Source: JABMMZ01 sp964600345 | GTDB lineage: Bacteria; Bacteroidota; Bacteroidia; NS11-12g; UBA955 | Length of the DNA stretch: 15,179 bases | NCBI GenBank assembly: GCA_964600345.1 | Contig: CAZRKA010000078.1 | Location: 1 to 15,179 of the forward strand | Direction: 5' to 3' | Shown here: positions 13,850-15,179 of the stretch, one piece after another | How the letters are laid out: every line of letters begins with the position of its first letter | Position numbering within the stretch: the first letter of the stretch is position 1 | Translations under genes and position numbers: made by a program | The notes under the pieces: model-generated | What the model saw: only the letters and a program-made list of their open reading frames with translations | Database searches by the model: none | What the model was told of the DNA's origin: nothing

Positions 13850-14776
13850 TTATTTAAGCGTAAACTTGGTAGTTCCTATCTTATATCCTTCAGTGAAAAT
13901 TTCGACAGTGTATTCGCCTTTTCCGAAAGCACCCTGCTTTTTACAATACACTACATTATCCTGCTTTTCGTTCTGGTAATCGATGGTTTTTTTCTCGGTG
14001 TAAAGGGTTTCTGTACCGTCTACTTTAGTGGTTTGCATCTTGCCTGTGATTGGCGAACCGTCCGGTCCGATGATTTTCACGAATATATCCTTATCGCCCG
14101 GATCAGAAACAGCATTTTTATCGAGCGTAAACCTGACGCGAATCTCTTCTACTTTAGAAGCTCTGTCGGTTTCAACCTCTTTCTTTCCGAACATTTTTCT
14201 TTCTCTGACACCTGAAGCTGAGATAGAAGATGCATGCAGTCTTTTAGCCAGACCGATGGTTTTGTCTTTGCCTTCTATCATTTTGGCCTGCTCGGCGGTT
14301 CTTAACTGTTCGCTGGTAAGTGATTCTGTCAGTCCTGCATTTTCTGCCGTAAGTTCCTCGTTTTTCTGTGTCAGCTCAGCTATTTTGAGTTTATACTCTT
14401 CAATCTGTGCTCTCAGGTTGAGGATTTCTTCTTTGGCTTTTTTGAACTCTGCATCAGACAGCTTTCCTTTATTGAGCAGAAGTTTAATCTGTTTGATTTT
14501 CTGTTCGATGGCGTTGTCTTTTTCTGTCAGCTGTTCGTTGAGGCTCTGATTTTCCGAACGCATGGCTTCCAGTTCTGCGATCTGCTGATCAAGTTCTTTT
14601 TGTAAAACATTTTTGTCGTTGGTAAGGGTTGCATTCTGAATTTTCAGTTGTTCCTTTTCTTTAGTGCCCAACCACAGATTAATACCAATACCGATGTTCA
14701 ATGCAAGCAATGCCCCTATCAGTATCATGAGATACGTTTTACTCTTCTTGTCTTTTTCGTTTTGCTGAATTTCCAT
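13850..14776 (-). CDS. Membrane-anchored coiled-coil protein with C-terminal beta domain
   Basis: This 308-residue protein is of unrecognised family. A short, charged, cytoplasmic-looking N-terminus (1-14, KDKKSK) leads to one transmembrane helix (15-36, YLMILIGALLALNIGIGINL). A long, Glu/Lys/Gln-rich coiled coil with heptad-like leucines follows (about 39-175). The C-terminal globular part (about 195-308) looks beta-rich: EEIRVRFTLDKN, DIFVKIIGPDGSPITG, GEYTVEIFTEGYKIGTTKFT. The basic N-terminus favours N-in, with the coiled coil and beta domain in the periplasm. That would suit an envelope-spanning spacer or scaffold (inference). Its own promoter candidates precede it and a strong terminator follows, so it is probably transcribed alone. 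The coiled coil will give misleading database hits to SMC or myosin-like proteins. Confidence 0.75.
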   Translation of the reverse strand: MEIQQNEKDKKSKTYLMILIGALLALNIGIGINLWLGTKEKEQLKIQNATLTNDKNVLQKELDQQIAELEAMRSENQSLNEQLTEKDNAIEQKIKQIKLLLNKGKLSDAEFKKAKEEILNLRAQIEEYKLKIAELTQKNEELTAENAGLTESLTSEQLRTAEQAKMIEGKDKTIGLAKRLHASSISASGVRERKMFGKKEVETDRASKVEEIRVRFTLDKNAVSDPGDKDIFVKIIGPDGSPITGKMQTTKVDGTETLYTEKKTIDYQNEKQDNVVYCKKQGAFGKGEYTVEIFTEGYKIGTTKFTLK

Positions 14777-14795
14777 TTCGTAATTGATTAAAGTA

Positions 14796-14813
14796 CAAAT
14801 TTATACAAAAATA
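14796..14813 (-). promoter_or_regulatory. Two adjacent -7-like boxes upstream of the coiled-coil gene
   Basis: On the - strand, TATTTTTG (14813-14806) and TAAATTTG (14803-14796) both match TAnnTTTG exactly. They leave leaders of about 20-30 bases before the ATG at 14776. They lie in the 58-base gap after the MerR-type gene, in very A/T-rich DNA, which weakens the match. Confidence 0.35.
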
Positions 14814-14834
14814 CTAAAAATTCCTCATGGTTTT

Positions 14835-15179
14835 TCACAAGTTATGCTTGATTTCTTCCAAAAAAGACTTCAGTTTTTCGAGACTTTTCAGGATTTCCGT
14901 GTTTTTATCCTGCACATTTCTATGGCTTTCCATATACTCATTAGCGCCCTGCAGGGTATAGCCCTTCTCTTTGACTATATAGTGTATGGTTTTCAGGTCT
15001 TCAATGTTCTTTTCTGTGTATAATCTGTCGCCTTTCCGGTTTTTTTGAAGGTCGCTCAGGCAGTCGAACTCCTTCTCCCAGAATCGCAGCAGCGATGGCG
15101 CTACACCAAGAATAGACGAAACCTCGCCCATTTTGTAGAACATTTTCTTTACTTCGTTGTCGTCTTTTAGTTTTGGCAT
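14835..15179 (-). CDS. MerR-family transcriptional regulator
   Basis: This 114-residue DNA-binding protein has a winged helix-turn-helix of MerR type: YKMGEVSSILGVAPSLLRFW (15-34), then EKEFDCL, the wing NRKGDRLYTEKNIEDL, and HYIVKEKGYTLQGANEYM. A short C-terminal helix (about 90-114) would dimerise. No effector-binding domain or metal-binding cysteines follow, so the inducer is unknown. The length and layout match a common short Bacteroidota MerR subgroup. The ATG is the last three bases of the window; it fits the usual start (MPxxKDxxEVKKMFYKMGEV), but a longer N-terminus beyond the edge cannot be excluded. The 58-base gap to the downstream gene contains promoter-like boxes, so autoregulation or control of that gene is possible. 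Confidence 0.85.
   Translation of the reverse strand: MPKLKDDNEVKKMFYKMGEVSSILGVAPSLLRFWEKEFDCLSDLQKNRKGDRLYTEKNIEDLKTIHYIVKEKGYTLQGANEYMESHRNVQDKNTEILKSLEKLKSFLEEIKHNL

Noticed and set aside
14028..14549. 173-residue Ser/Leu-rich open frame on the + strand
   Set aside because: It is antisense to the coiled-coil protein; Ser/Leu richness is the expected complement of Glu/Lys/Gln-rich codons.

Overview
The window reads as a piece of a Bacteroidota chromosome. The main evidence is a type IX secretion (T9SS) outer-membrane protein of the PorP/SprF family, a secreted protein with a gliding-type (type B) C-terminal sorting domain, A/T-rich gene starts without clear Shine-Dalgarno sequences, and several -7 boxes resembling TAnnTTTG. 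Gene content would fit a Chitinophaga/Saprospira-like lineage, but the sequence alone does not fix the genus. I see no rRNA, tRNA, CRISPR array or transposase gene.

Layout. (1) 1-209: the 3' end of a small membrane protein. (2) 240-4895: a T9SS/cell-surface block on the + strand. It holds a PorP/SprF-like protein, a 737-residue secreted protein with seven W...GGS repeats and a type B sorting domain, and a MORN-repeat protein with a TonB-like C-terminus. The last 33 codons of the porP-like gene occur a second time, over 98 identical bases, on the far side of the 737-residue gene. That gene therefore sits between direct repeats and looks like a later insertion. (3) 4896-5233: two tandem copies (180-base offset) of a roughly 156-base MITE/REPIN-like element whose terminal inverted repeats are themselves perfect hairpins. 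(4) 5389-6623: a tight cluster of a cupin, a DUF2306 membrane protein and a VF530-type small DNA-binding protein. (5) 6756-10616: five tandem paralogues of 251-255 residues, 10-11 bases apart. All share a Cys-rich N-terminus, an internal signal-peptide-like helix, a carboxypeptidase-regulatory-like beta domain and an almost invariant C-terminal tail. (6) 10763-11098: a small zinc-ribbon-like membrane protein. (7) 11161-15179, on the - strand: recN, pfkA (overlapping recN by one base), a membrane-anchored coiled-coil protein and a MerR-type regulator.

How the genes may work together. SprF-like proteins are known to be needed for export of type B sorting-domain cargo, so the first two surface genes form a plausible exporter/cargo pair. 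The five-gene array is the least explained part. Its N-terminal halves and gene junctions are nearly uniform and its C-terminal halves diverge, a pattern that suggests continuing duplication and gene conversion around a variable periplasmic domain. The - strand block is ordinary housekeeping, with one strong terminator separating the coiled-coil gene from pfkA-recN.
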